This document shows, one piece after another, positions 52,532-60,257 of a DNA stretch of 64,000 nucleotides (positions within the stretch are counted from its first letter, which is position 1; every line of letters starts with the position of its first letter). The stretch is from VAZQ01 sp963744275. GTDB taxonomy: Bacteria > Pseudomonadota > Alphaproteobacteria > Rhizobiales > Xanthobacteraceae. A program made the translations under genes and the position numbers. The notes beneath the pieces were generated by a model. It did not search any database, was not told the origin of the DNA, and worked only from the letters and a program-made list of their open reading frames with translations. The stretch is from contig CAVUSX010000025.1 in assembly GCA_963744275.1 (NCBI GenBank), forward strand, positions 62,001 through 126,000. Direction: 5' to 3'.

Positions 52532-53985
52532 TCAGGACGATCGCGCACGGTGAAGCAGGCGTCGGACCGCCTGACGATCGATCGATGGCGCAGCCCGCTC
52601 GAGCCAATCCAGCGGGGTGAGCCCGTTGTCGTCGCGCGCGGTCGGATCGGCGCCGTGGTCGAGAAGAACCTCGATGGTCTTCACGAAGCCGGCCTTGACG
52701 GCGTAATGGAGGGCCGTGGCGCGGCCGCCATCGGTTCGCTGGCCCGTAAGGCGCTTGTCGTCGACACGCGCGCCGTGACGCAAGAGCCCGGCGACATATT
52801 GGGGGTCGTCCTTGCGTCCCTGGTTCCCGGTGCAGGAGAGCCCGATCCACGATCCCGATCGGTCGATGCTCGCCCCCGCGCGCGCGAGCATCGGCGCCAG
52901 CTCAGGATGGAGGACCCAACGGCCCGCGCCGATCGACGCTGCGCTCGCGCCGTGGGCGAGCAGCATCGTGACCATCGCCACGTTCTGGCGCGCCGCCGCT
53001 TCGCGCACCGCGCGGGCGCCGCCGAGCAAGGGCGCGTTGGCCCGCGTGACCTCTGCAAGAAGTGGGCGCAACGCTTCGACCCGCCCGCCGGCGACGGCAT
53101 GATGCACGGGCGTGACCTCGAGCGCATCGACCGCGGGATCAATGGCCTGTACGGCCCGTGGGTCGTGGCGAACGTCCGCTTGCAGACGCTCGAGGTCGGC
53201 GAGGAGCGCGTGCGTGAATATGTCCTCCTGCGCACCGCGGCCAAGCAGGAGCACTTCGATTTTGGCTGCGCCGCTTCAAACGTGCCGCACAAAGCGGCGT
53301 GACGAATACGAGCGGCGCGATCGGCGAAGGCTTGTTTACATCGACCCCTGCGTCGAGAAGCAACTCGACGACAGGTTGGCGTCCGCCGAGCACGGCGAGG
53401 TTGAGGAGATGCGCGGCATGCGGAACGGAGCCGAGGCAGTCCGGTGCACGCTTCACCAGCCGACGCAGTGCCGCCTCATCTCCACGCCGCGAGAGCGTGA
53501 CCGCCTCGATCGCCGGCTCGTAACGCAGGCACGTACCGTGCGGTTGCGCCCGCAGCCCCGAAGGTCGCGTTCCCTCGTTGACCAGCGCCGACGCCAGGGC
53601 GCTGACGTTGTTTTGTATGGCGCGACGGGCCTCGGCGTCCGGCACCGCCTGGGCGAGCGCGTCGCGGAAGTGCGTTAGCCACCTCTCGGCGAGCGCGCAC
53701 GTGATCGGCAGCAGATCGTGGCGATGCTTGAGCGGCAAGTGCGCGCGGTCGCTGTAGCAGGCGTCACCGCCGAGCCACTCGGTGAAGAAGCGCTTCTGCG
53801 CCCCGCGCTCGTTGGCGAGATCGCGGCCGAAGAGCGGCCGCAGCACAGCGTCGGTCTCGATGCTGTCGTAGATCCGGTCGACAAGCGCTTCGACCGTGGC
53901 CGGGCCTCCGATGCGCCCGAGCAGATCGCCGCCGGCGAAGGGGCGATGCGCCTCGGCGTGGGCAAGGAATTCGACGGTGCTCCAT
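52532..53985 (-). CDS. Truncated haemoglobin (group II-like) fused to ankyrin repeats, two frame breaks
   Basis: About 484 residues. After ATG 53985 and an early break near 53970, GDLLGRIGGPATVEALVDRI and YDSIETDAVLRPLFGRDL form the first globin helices (Tyr B10 near 38, Phe CD1 near 52). FFTEWLGGDACYSDRAHLPL and KHRHDLLPI give the proximal His near 89, and ALAERWLTHFRDAL has the Trp G8 (near 102) of group II. Ankyrin repeats follow from about 150: LNLAVLGGRQPVVELLLDAG, then after a break near 53265 VTPVHHAVAGGRVEALRPLL, AVREAAARQNVAMVTMLLAH, and TALHYAVKAGFVKTIEVLLD ending HGADPTARDDNGLTPLDWLE. The gene is solitary. Haem-based O2 or NO sensing coupled to protein binding is my inference. Confidence 0.75.
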
Positions 53986-54195
53986 CGGGGCTCGCGTCAG
54001 GCGGATGTTGCGATCGATAAATCAGTTAGCTTCCCGCCGTCTTTTGATCAAGCAGGGCTGGAATTGCACGCTCACGTGCCCTCGTTGCTCGGGCCAGATG
54101 AGGCCCGGTCGCCGAAACTGCGACAGCTGGCGATCTTGCGCTACGTCTCGCGCGCAAGCGCCGGGCGCATCCGCGCTCGATGGGCCTCGGACCGG

Positions 54196-54224
54196 TTGTC
54201 ACCATAATGGTGACATGATATGAT
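54196..54224 (+). promoter_or_regulatory. Promoter and operator of higBA, probably leaderless
   Basis: TTGTCA (54196), 17 bases, TATGAT (54219-54224). A perfect palindrome GTCACCAT-A-ATGGTGAC (54198-54214) fills the space between them. The predicted transcription start, about seven bases after TATGAT, falls on the ATG of higB at 54231, and no ribosome site lies between. Confidence 0.78.
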
Positions 54225-54230
54225 CTTACC

Positions 54231-54542
54231 ATGCAGGTGATCGCTCGTCGGACGCTGAAGGAATTCTGGGCGCGTTACCCGCATGCTGAGGGCCCGATCC
54301 GTGCGTGGGTCGCGATTGCAGCGAAAGCGCATTGGGCAAATCCGACCGAGATAAAGCGGCAGTTTGGTGGCACTGTCGATTTCGTGGGCGACAATCGGGT
54401 CATCTTTGACCTGGGCGGCAACAAATACCGGTTGGTTGTCCACGTATCATTTACGTTCAGCCGCTTGCTGGTGAAGTTCATCGGCACTCACGCCGAATAT
54501 GACCGCATCGATCCGGAGACCGTCTCATGGCGAAAGAAATGA
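54231..54542 (+). CDS. higB: HigB-type mRNA interferase toxin
   Basis: 103 residues. TLKEFWARYPHAEGPIRAWV, the W.n..dIK stretch (HWANPTEIKRQF), FDLGGNKYRLVVHVSFTFSR and LLVKFIGTHAEYDRIDPETV are the conserved blocks of HigB (RelE superfamily), a ribosome-dependent mRNA endonuclease. It precedes its antitoxin, the inverted gene order typical of hig loci, and their frames overlap by 16 bases. No Shine-Dalgarno sequence is present before ATG 54231, and the promoter position predicts a leaderless transcript. Confidence 0.9.
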   Translation: MQVIARRTLKEFWARYPHAEGPIRAWVAIAAKAHWANPTEIKRQFGGTVDFVGDNRVIFDLGGNKYRLVVHVSFTFSRLLVKFIGTHAEYDRIDPETVSWRKK

Positions 54543-54925
54543 TCCGTCCGCTTCACTCCGAAGCCGACTACGATGCGGCGCTTAAACAGATCGAGCGGTA
54601 CTTCGAAAGCGAACCGAAGCCGGGCACGCCGGATGCCGATCGTTTTGATCTTCTCGCGCTGATTATCGAAGACTACGAGCGCAAGCGCTGGCCGATCGAG
54701 TTGCCGGATACGATCGATGCGATCCGTTACCGCATGGAAACCGGCGGCTATACCCAAGCCGATCTTGGCCGTCTGCTCGGCTCGCGCCAGCGCGCATCCG
54801 ACATCCTTACGAGGAAGCGTCCCCTCACGATGAGGATGGCCTGGCGGCTGCATCGCGAGTGGGGCATTCCGGCGGAAGCACTGATCGCACCACCGCGAAC
54901 GCGCGGACGAAGATCAGCGGCGTAG
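54527..54925 (+). CDS. higA: HigA-type antitoxin with XRE helix-turn-helix
   Basis: 132 residues. The N-terminal half (IRPLHSEADYDAALKQIERY, then ADRFDLLALIIEDYERKRWP) is the helical HigA domain (IkteaDYe.AL..ie.l). The C-terminal half is the helix-turn-helix IRYRMETGGYTQADLGRLLG with SRQRASDILTRKRPLTMRMA. It binds HigB and, with it, the operator at 54198. The start overlaps the toxin gene by 16 bases. Confidence 0.9.
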   Translation: MAKEMIRPLHSEADYDAALKQIERYFESEPKPGTPDADRFDLLALIIEDYERKRWPIELPDTIDAIRYRMETGGYTQADLGRLLGSRQRASDILTRKRPLTMRMAWRLHREWGIPAEALIAPPRTRGRRSAA

Positions 54926-55069
54926 GCGTGCCGTTTGGCGCAAAGGGCGTCGAGAGTAAAATCGGCGGTATTCGGCGCCGCTAACGTATTCCGGCGTAAC
55001 GCGCCATGGGAGACTTCGAACGCCTCGGCCCAGATGCGCAATCGGCGCGCCGCGCGGGGGCAACCCCTA

Positions 55070-55852
55070 TCAGTCGCTCTGCGCGGCGCGCGCGGCGATG
55101 AGCGACCTGATGGTCGCGATGGTCGAGGTGTCGGCGACCCCGTCCACCAAAGCGGGGCGGAAATGCCGCTGGAACGCCGCGATGACGTCGCGGGTGGGGC
55201 CGTCGTAGCTGCCGGAGGCCGGAATGTCGTAGCCGTATTTGCCGAGCAGCGTCTGGATTTCGGCAATCGCCGGATCGTTCTCGCCGAGCACGAATATGGG
55301 ACCGCCCGGGATGATGGGGGCCGGCTTGACCCAAAGGCCGATGCCGGCATCGTGCAGCACCCGCCAGGGAAACTTCTCGCCCGGATCCTGCTTGCGGGTG
55401 GGGGCGACGTCCGCATGGCCGAGCACGCGCCAGGCCGGGATGCGATGGCGCGTGAAGATGCTGCGGCAAAGCGTCGTGACGGCGGCGATCTGCCGCTTGG
55501 GGAAATCCGGATAGCCGTGACTGTGGCCCGGATTGGCGATCTCGATGCCGATCGAGCACGAGTTGATGTCGGACTCGCCCTCCCAGGCGGCCGCCCCCGC
55601 ATGCCAGGCGCGGCGCGCTTCCGGCACGCATTGGACGATGTAACCGTCCTCCATGACCACGTAATGGGCGGAGACTTCGCTGCCCGGGGCGCACAGCTTG
55701 GCGAGCGCCGCCTGCGTATCCGCCATGCCGGTATAGTGCAGCACGATCATGTCGGGCTTGCCGCCCGGCTTGCGTTCGCCGTGGTTCGGCGAAGGTCGTA
55801 CCTCGGCCACTACACAGGAATCGGGTCGAAACGCTGACACGAGCGCAACCAT
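55070..55852 (-). CDS. N-acetylmuramoyl-L-alanine amidase (AmpD/AmiD-like) with peptidoglycan-binding domain
   Basis: 260 residues from ATG 55852 (further upstream starts exist). Amidase_2 domain: RPSPNHGERKPGGKPDMIVL, HYTGMADTQAALAKLCAPGS (first zinc His), IGIEIANPGHSHGYPDFPKR, and VLGHADVAPTRKQDPGEKFP (second His and the Asp). The C-terminal 75 residues are a helical PG-binding module (AEIQTLLGKYGYDIPASGSY, DGPTRDVIAAFQRHFRPALV). No convincing signal peptide precedes the domain, so a cytoplasmic recycling role like AmpD is possible, cleaving anhydromuropeptides. It is encoded beside, but divergently from, the division and wall cluster, as in many Bradyrhizobium relatives. Confidence 0.88.
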   Translation of the reverse strand: MVALVSAFRPDSCVVAEVRPSPNHGERKPGGKPDMIVLHYTGMADTQAALAKLCAPGSEVSAHYVVMEDGYIVQCVPEARRAWHAGAAAWEGESDINSCSIGIEIANPGHSHGYPDFPKRQIAAVTTLCRSIFTRHRIPAWRVLGHADVAPTRKQDPGEKFPWRVLHDAGIGLWVKPAPIIPGGPIFVLGENDPAIAEIQTLLGKYGYDIPASGSYDGPTRDVIAAFQRHFRPALVDGVADTSTIATIRSLIAARAAQSD

Positions 55853-56284
55853 ACGGACCATTGACGATGAGAGAGGACGCAATACTGCTGCAAAACGCTC
55901 GCCGGAAAGCCCCCAGACCGCCGCAGCGAGCGACCACCATGTCGCAAGATCGCCGTCCGAATGTAAAGACGTGAATCGGACCTCGCTGTGGATTGCCGGT
56001 GATTGTCACCTCCGGGACACAGGTCCGGTGCCCCGGAGCGGCCTCGGCCCGCGCTTCGAACATTTCGCTCGATCTTGTTCGGCCGGTACGCCGCCGTCCG
56101 TTCCCTGCTGGGCGCGGCGGCGGGGGCATGTCCCGGATAGAGCCCCGTCCGGGGCATCCGCCGCACGCGGCAGGGGCGGGGGATCGGCTGCACGGTCAAC
56201 GATTCCTTAAGCGCGGGCACCGTTAATGAGCAGTTGCAAACCGGTCAAACCGCGGGCGCGGGGCGGCCGGGATGTTGCATTGAC
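55853..56284. other. Spacer upstream of the division and cell-wall cluster
   Basis: About 430 bases between the divergent amidase and mraZ genes. Short overlapping frames exist on both strands, but none has a ribosome site or family resemblance. The right end merges into the MraZ box and promoter. Confidence 0.4.
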
Positions 56285-56319
56285 GCCCAAGTGGTCCCAT
56301 GGTAGCCCATATTTTCCCA
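56280..56319 (+). promoter_or_regulatory. MraZ box: four direct repeats upstream of mraZ
   Basis: Four NCCCA units (GCCCA 56285, TCCCA 56295, GCCCA 56305, TCCCA 56315) follow each other at exactly ten-base spacing. Read on the minus strand they are TGGGN repeats with five-base spacers, the known MraZ binding pattern. TTGACG at 56280 could be the -35 element of the promoter they overlap. MraZ should repress its own operon here. Confidence 0.8.
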
Positions 56320-56446
56320 TGTGCCGGCGCTGCGTTCTCGATCGTCGGGCATGGCTTTACGCCTGCCCGGACGGCTTTGCATGCGCCCGGGACGGCGGCC
56401 GCAGACCCGACACCGGATCAACCGGGGCGGGCCAATAAGAGGGGCC

Positions 56447-56926
56447 ATGGACCGCTTCGTGTCCCATTACACGTTGCGTCTGGATGCGAAGGGGCGGGTA
56501 TCGATCCCGGCCGCCTTCCGCGCGGTCCTCGCCCGCGATGGCTTCGAGGGGCTCTATTGCTATCGGACGCTCGACCGGCCTGCGCTCGATGCCGGTGGCA
56601 ATGCGCTGTTGGCGGATATCGAGGCGTTGATCGCGCTGTTTCCGCCCTATTCGGAAGAGCGCGAGCAGTTCTCCGCCGCGCTCTATGGCAGCAGCGAGGT
56701 CTTGAAGGTCGATGGCGAGGGCAGGGTGATCCTCACCGAGGCCCTGAAGTCGCATGCCGGCATCGCGGATGCGGTCGCGTTTGCCGGTCTTGGTCACAAG
56801 TTTCAGATCTGGGAGCCCGAGCGCTTCCGCGCCGAGCTCGCCGAGGCCACGGCGAAGGTACGCGCGCTCAAGAAGCAATTGAGCTCCCGGGTGGCGGCGG
56901 ATGGACCGCACGGAGCACGGGAATGA
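56447..56926 (+). CDS. mraZ: MraZ transcription regulator
   Basis: 159 residues from ATG 56447 (AGAGG upstream). Two AbrB-like half-domains: MDRFVSHYTLRLDAKGRVSI with PAAFRAVL, and the second SSEVLKVDGEGRVILTEALK with SHAGIADAVAFAGLGHKFQI and WEPERF. The DAKGR and DGEGR loops are the DNA-contacting signature. It forms octamer rings that bind TGGGN repeats, represses the division and wall operon and is inhibited by the downstream RsmH in other bacteria. The stop overlaps the rsmH start (ATGA). Confidence 0.95.
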   Translation: MDRFVSHYTLRLDAKGRVSIPAAFRAVLARDGFEGLYCYRTLDRPALDAGGNALLADIEALIALFPPYSEEREQFSAALYGSSEVLKVDGEGRVILTEALKSHAGIADAVAFAGLGHKFQIWEPERFRAELAEATAKVRALKKQLSSRVAADGPHGARE

Positions 56927-57966
56927 CGGCGGGCAGCGGCAGCGGAATCCCCGCTGTCGCTGGCGGACTGGCCCGTCACGTTCCCGTGCTCGTCCATCGG
57001 GTCGTCGAGTTTCTCAGGCCGCGCGACGGCGGTGTCTATGTGGATGCGACATTCGGGGCCGGCGGCTACACCCGCGCGATCCTGGCGGCGGCCGATGCCA
57101 GAGTGATCGGCATCGATCGGGACGCGAGCGCGATCACGCGCGGCGCCGATCTGGTGCAGGAAGCCGGCGGCCGGCTGGTCCTGGCGCAGGAGCGCTTCTC
57201 CCGTCTCGATGAGGTGGCGCAGGCTCACGGCCATGCGCTGGTCGACGGCGTGGTCTGCGATCTCGGCGTCTCCTCGATGCAGCTCGACGAGGCGGAGCGC
57301 GGCTTTTCGTTCCGCCACGACGGTCCGCTCGACATGCGCATGGGCGATGCCGGCCCGACCGCCGCCGACGTGATCGCGGCGGCGTCCGAGCGCGATCTCG
57401 CCTTCATCATCAAGTCGCTCGGCGAGGAGCATCACGCCCGCGCCATCGCGCGCGCCATCGTGGCGGCGCGTGCCGAAGCGCCGATCCGCACCACGCTTGG
57501 TCTGGCGGCCGTGATCGAGCGCGTGGTGTGGCCGCGGCCGGGTGCCATTCATCCGGCCACCCGCACGTTCCAGGCGCTGCGCATCTTCCTCAACCAGGAG
57601 CTCGACGAGCTGGCCGCCGCCTTGGCGGCCGCCGAAGCCGTGCTCGCGCCCGGCGGGCGGCTGGTGGTGGTGTCGTTTCATTCGCTGGAGGACCGGATCG
57701 TCAAGACCTTCCTGGTCGAGCGCGGCCGCCCGGGCGGCTCCTCGCGCCATCTGCCGGAGGTCGTGCGCCCGGCGCCGACGTTTCGGCTCCTGACCGGCCG
57801 GCCGGTGACGCCCGACGAAGCCGAGATCGCCGCCAATCCGCGCGCCCGTTCGGCCAAGCTGCGGGCGGCCGAGCGCACGCTGGCGGCGCCCGCCTCCGCT
57901 CTTTCGGACCAGCGGCTGCCGCGCCTGCCCTCCCTCGACGATGTCTTGCGGGGGCGGCCGCGATGA
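56923..57966 (+). CDS. rsmH: 16S rRNA (cytosine(1402)-N4)-methyltransferase RsmH
   Basis: 347 residues. HVPVLVHRVVEFLRPRDGGV, VDATFGAGGYTRAILAAADA (SAM loop), LVDGVVCDLGVSSMQLDEAE, then RGFSFRHDGPLDMRMGDAG, the helical insert and LAPGGRLVVVSFHSLEDRIV are all intact and typical. It methylates C1402 of 16S rRNA together with RsmI. Overlaps with mraZ before it and ftsL after it (both ATGA) show translational coupling in the cluster. Confidence 0.95.
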   Translation: MTAGSGSGIPAVAGGLARHVPVLVHRVVEFLRPRDGGVYVDATFGAGGYTRAILAAADARVIGIDRDASAITRGADLVQEAGGRLVLAQERFSRLDEVAQAHGHALVDGVVCDLGVSSMQLDEAERGFSFRHDGPLDMRMGDAGPTAADVIAAASERDLAFIIKSLGEEHHARAIARAIVAARAEAPIRTTLGLAAVIERVVWPRPGAIHPATRTFQALRIFLNQELDELAAALAAAEAVLAPGGRLVVVSFHSLEDRIVKTFLVERGRPGGSSRHLPEVVRPAPTFRLLTGRPVTPDEAEIAANPRARSAKLRAAERTLAAPASALSDQRLPRLPSLDDVLRGRPR

Positions 57967-58331
57967 TCCGCCTCCTCAATATCTGCGTGATCGTGGCGCT
58001 GGTCGTCGCCGCCGCCTACGTCTACCGGATCAAATTCGAATCCACCCGCAAGGCCGAGCAGGTCGCGCGGCTGCGCCTGGATATCAGGCGCGAGCACGAC
58101 GGCGTCGCCGAGCTGCGGGCGGAATGGTCGAGGCTCGACAATCCGATCCGCATCCAGGAGCTGGCGCAGCGGCATCTGACCTTGCGGATGATCGATTCCC
58201 ATCAATTCGATGCGCTCGATCATCTGCCGGAGCGCCCGCCCGATCTGGTGCCGCCCGACGCGGCCGATCCGATCGGCAGCTTGCTGGAGGCGCCGACCGC
58301 CAGCATTCCATCGCCGAAAGCCGCCAAATGA
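57963..58331 (+). CDS. ftsL: Cell division protein FtsL
   Basis: 122 residues. The N-terminal membrane helix is IRLLNICVIVALVVAAAYVY, followed by a periplasmic coiled coil (STRKAEQVARLRLDIRREHD, GVAELRAEWSRLDNP) with the family motif RIQELAQRHLTL, and a short Pro-rich tail. The position between rsmH and ftsI is diagnostic. It forms the FtsQLB complex that licenses septal wall synthesis by FtsWI. The stop overlaps the ftsI ATG. Confidence 0.9.
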   Translation: MIRLLNICVIVALVVAAAYVYRIKFESTRKAEQVARLRLDIRREHDGVAELRAEWSRLDNPIRIQELAQRHLTLRMIDSHQFDALDHLPERPPDLVPPDAADPIGSLLEAPTASIPSPKAAK

Positions 58332-60160
58332 CCGCGATCGATGCAGCCGATGATGCCATGCCGGTTCCGCCGACCGGCACTCAACTCGTGCCTGTCGCGG
58401 CGCCTGCGGCGGGGGCGCCTGCGGCGGGGGCGCCTGCGGCCGCCAGGGCGCCTTGGCGCCGCACGCTCGTGCGCACGCTGCTCTACGGCCGCAATGTCGA
58501 TCGCGCCGCCAAGACCAAGGCACGCCTCGGGCTCGCCATCCTGGTCTTCGGCCTCGGCTATGGGGTCATCGCCGGACGGATGATCATGTTCGTGACGATG
58601 GCGGACGGCCATTCCGGACGGCGCATCATGGCGCAGGACGCGGTGGCGACCGCGCGGCCGGATATTCTCGACCGCAACGGCGAGATCCTGGCGACCGACG
58701 TGCGCGCGCCCTCGCTGTTCGCCGAGCCCAACCGGATCATCGACGTCGATGAGGCGGCCGAGCTGCTCACCGGCGTGCTGCCGGACCTCGACGCCGTGGA
58801 GCTGCGCGAGCGGCTCGGCTCGAAGCGGCATTTCGTCTGGCTCAAGCGCGACATCACGCCCAAGCAGCGGGCCGAGATCTATCGGCTCGGCCTGCCGGGC
58901 ATCGGCTTCCTGCCGGAGAACAAGCGCGTCTATCCGAACGGCAACGAGGCCTCCCACCTCATCGGGCTCGTCAATATCGACAACCAGGGCATCGCCGGCA
59001 TCGAGAAATGGCTGGACGGCAGCGGGCTCGCCGACCTGCACATGGCCGGGCTCGCCACCGACCGGTTGCAGGAGCCGGTCAAGCTCGCGGTCGACCTGCG
59101 CGTGCAGCACGCGCTGCGCGACGAGCTGATGAAGGCGCGTGACAAGTTCAAGGCCAAGGCCGCGGCCGGCCTCATCGTGGCGGTGCGAACCGGCGAGATC
59201 GTCTCGATGGTGTCGGTGCCGGACTTCGATCCCAACAATCCGCGCGAGGCGCTCGATCCCAACCGGATCAACCGCCTCACCACCGGCGTCTACGAGATGG
59301 GCTCGACCTTCAAGGCCCTGACGCTGGCGATGGCGCTCGATTCCGGCAAGATCGGTCTCAACTCCACCTTCGACGCGCGCGTGCCGCTGCATTTCGGCAA
59401 GTTCGCGATTCATGATTACCATCCCGAGGGCCGCTTCCTGACCCTGTCGGAGGTCTTCACCTATTCCTCCAACATCGGCGCCGCGCGCATCGCGCTCGCC
59501 ATGGGGGTCGACGCCCACAAGGCGTTCCTGAAGAAGCTCGGCCAGCTCGACCGCTTGCGCACCGAGCTGCCCGAAAGCGCCGAGCCGATCGTTCCCAAGC
59601 ATTGGGGCGAGCTCAACACCATCACCATCGCGTTCGGCCACGGGCTTTCGGTCGCGCCGCTGCAAGCCGTGGAGGGGATCAGCGCGCTCATGAACGGCGG
59701 CTACCTCATTCCGCCGACCTTCCTGCAACGCAGCGAGGAGCAGGCCCAGGCGGTCGCGACCCGGGTGATCAAGCCCGAAACCAGCGACAAGATGCGCTAC
59801 CTCATGCGGCTCAACGCCGAAAAGGGCACCGCCAAGCAGGCCGACGTGCCGGGCTATTATGTGGGCGGCAAGACCGGCACATCGGAAAAGGTCATCGGCG
59901 GGCGCTATTCGAAGGACCACGTGCTCAACTCGTTTACCGCGGTGCTGCCCGCCGACGATCCGCGCTACCTGCTTCTGATCATGCTCGACGAGCCGCAGCC
60001 CTTGCCGGAAACCCACGGCTTTCGCACCTCCGGCTGGAATGCGGTCCCGACCGGCGGTGCGGTCATCGCCCGGGTCGCCCCCTTGCTCGGCCTGCAGCCG
60101 CGCTTCGACCTGCCGCCGGCCGACCAGTTGATCCTCGGGGCGTCGACGGCGAGCCGGTAG
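58328..60160 (+). CDS. ftsI: Penicillin-binding protein 3, septal transpeptidase FtsI
   Basis: 610 residues. An N-terminal cytoplasmic Ala/Pro-rich stretch contains three copies of the repeat APAAG (coded by a GCGCCTGCGGCGGGG repeat near 58401-58440). Then come the membrane helix LGLAILVFGLGYGVIAGRMI, the dimerisation domain (RPDILDRNGEILATDVRAPS) and the transpeptidase domain with the active Ser326 in YEMGSTFKALTLAMALDSGK, SSN in TYSSNIGAARIALAMG, and KTG at 515 in YYVGGKTGTSEKVIGG. It cross-links peptidoglycan at the septum with FtsW. The start overlaps the ftsL stop (ATGA). The frame is intact throughout. Confidence 0.95.
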   Translation: MTAIDAADDAMPVPPTGTQLVPVAAPAAGAPAAGAPAAARAPWRRTLVRTLLYGRNVDRAAKTKARLGLAILVFGLGYGVIAGRMIMFVTMADGHSGRRIMAQDAVATARPDILDRNGEILATDVRAPSLFAEPNRIIDVDEAAELLTGVLPDLDAVELRERLGSKRHFVWLKRDITPKQRAEIYRLGLPGIGFLPENKRVYPNGNEASHLIGLVNIDNQGIAGIEKWLDGSGLADLHMAGLATDRLQEPVKLAVDLRVQHALRDELMKARDKFKAKAAAGLIVAVRTGEIVSMVSVPDFDPNNPREALDPNRINRLTTGVYEMGSTFKALTLAMALDSGKIGLNSTFDARVPLHFGKFAIHDYHPEGRFLTLSEVFTYSSNIGAARIALAMGVDAHKAFLKKLGQLDRLRTELPESAEPIVPKHWGELNTITIAFGHGLSVAPLQAVEGISALMNGGYLIPPTFLQRSEEQAQAVATRVIKPETSDKMRYLMRLNAEKGTAKQADVPGYYVGGKTGTSEKVIGGRYSKDHVLNSFTAVLPADDPRYLLLIMLDEPQPLPETHGFRTSGWNAVPTGGAVIARVAPLLGLQPRFDLPPADQLILGASTASR

Positions 60161-60167
60161 AAGCGAG

Positions 60168-60257
60168 CGAAGTGAGTAGTGAATAGTGAGTGGTGAATGG
60201 AGTACCGTACTCGCTCCTGCTCACCACTGACCACTCACTACTCACTACTCGCCACTC
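60168..60257. repeat. Long inverted repeat between ftsI and murE
   Basis: The spacer is an almost continuous hairpin: GTGAGTAGTGAATAGTGAGT with GGTGAATGGAGTAC on the left against GTACTCGCTCC, CACCACTGACCACTCAC and TACTCACTACTCGCCAC on the right, built from degenerate GTAGTGAGT units. It ends one base before the murE ATG. It is the only break in an otherwise overlapping cluster and may be a mobile palindromic element that modulates murE translation. Confidence 0.6.
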
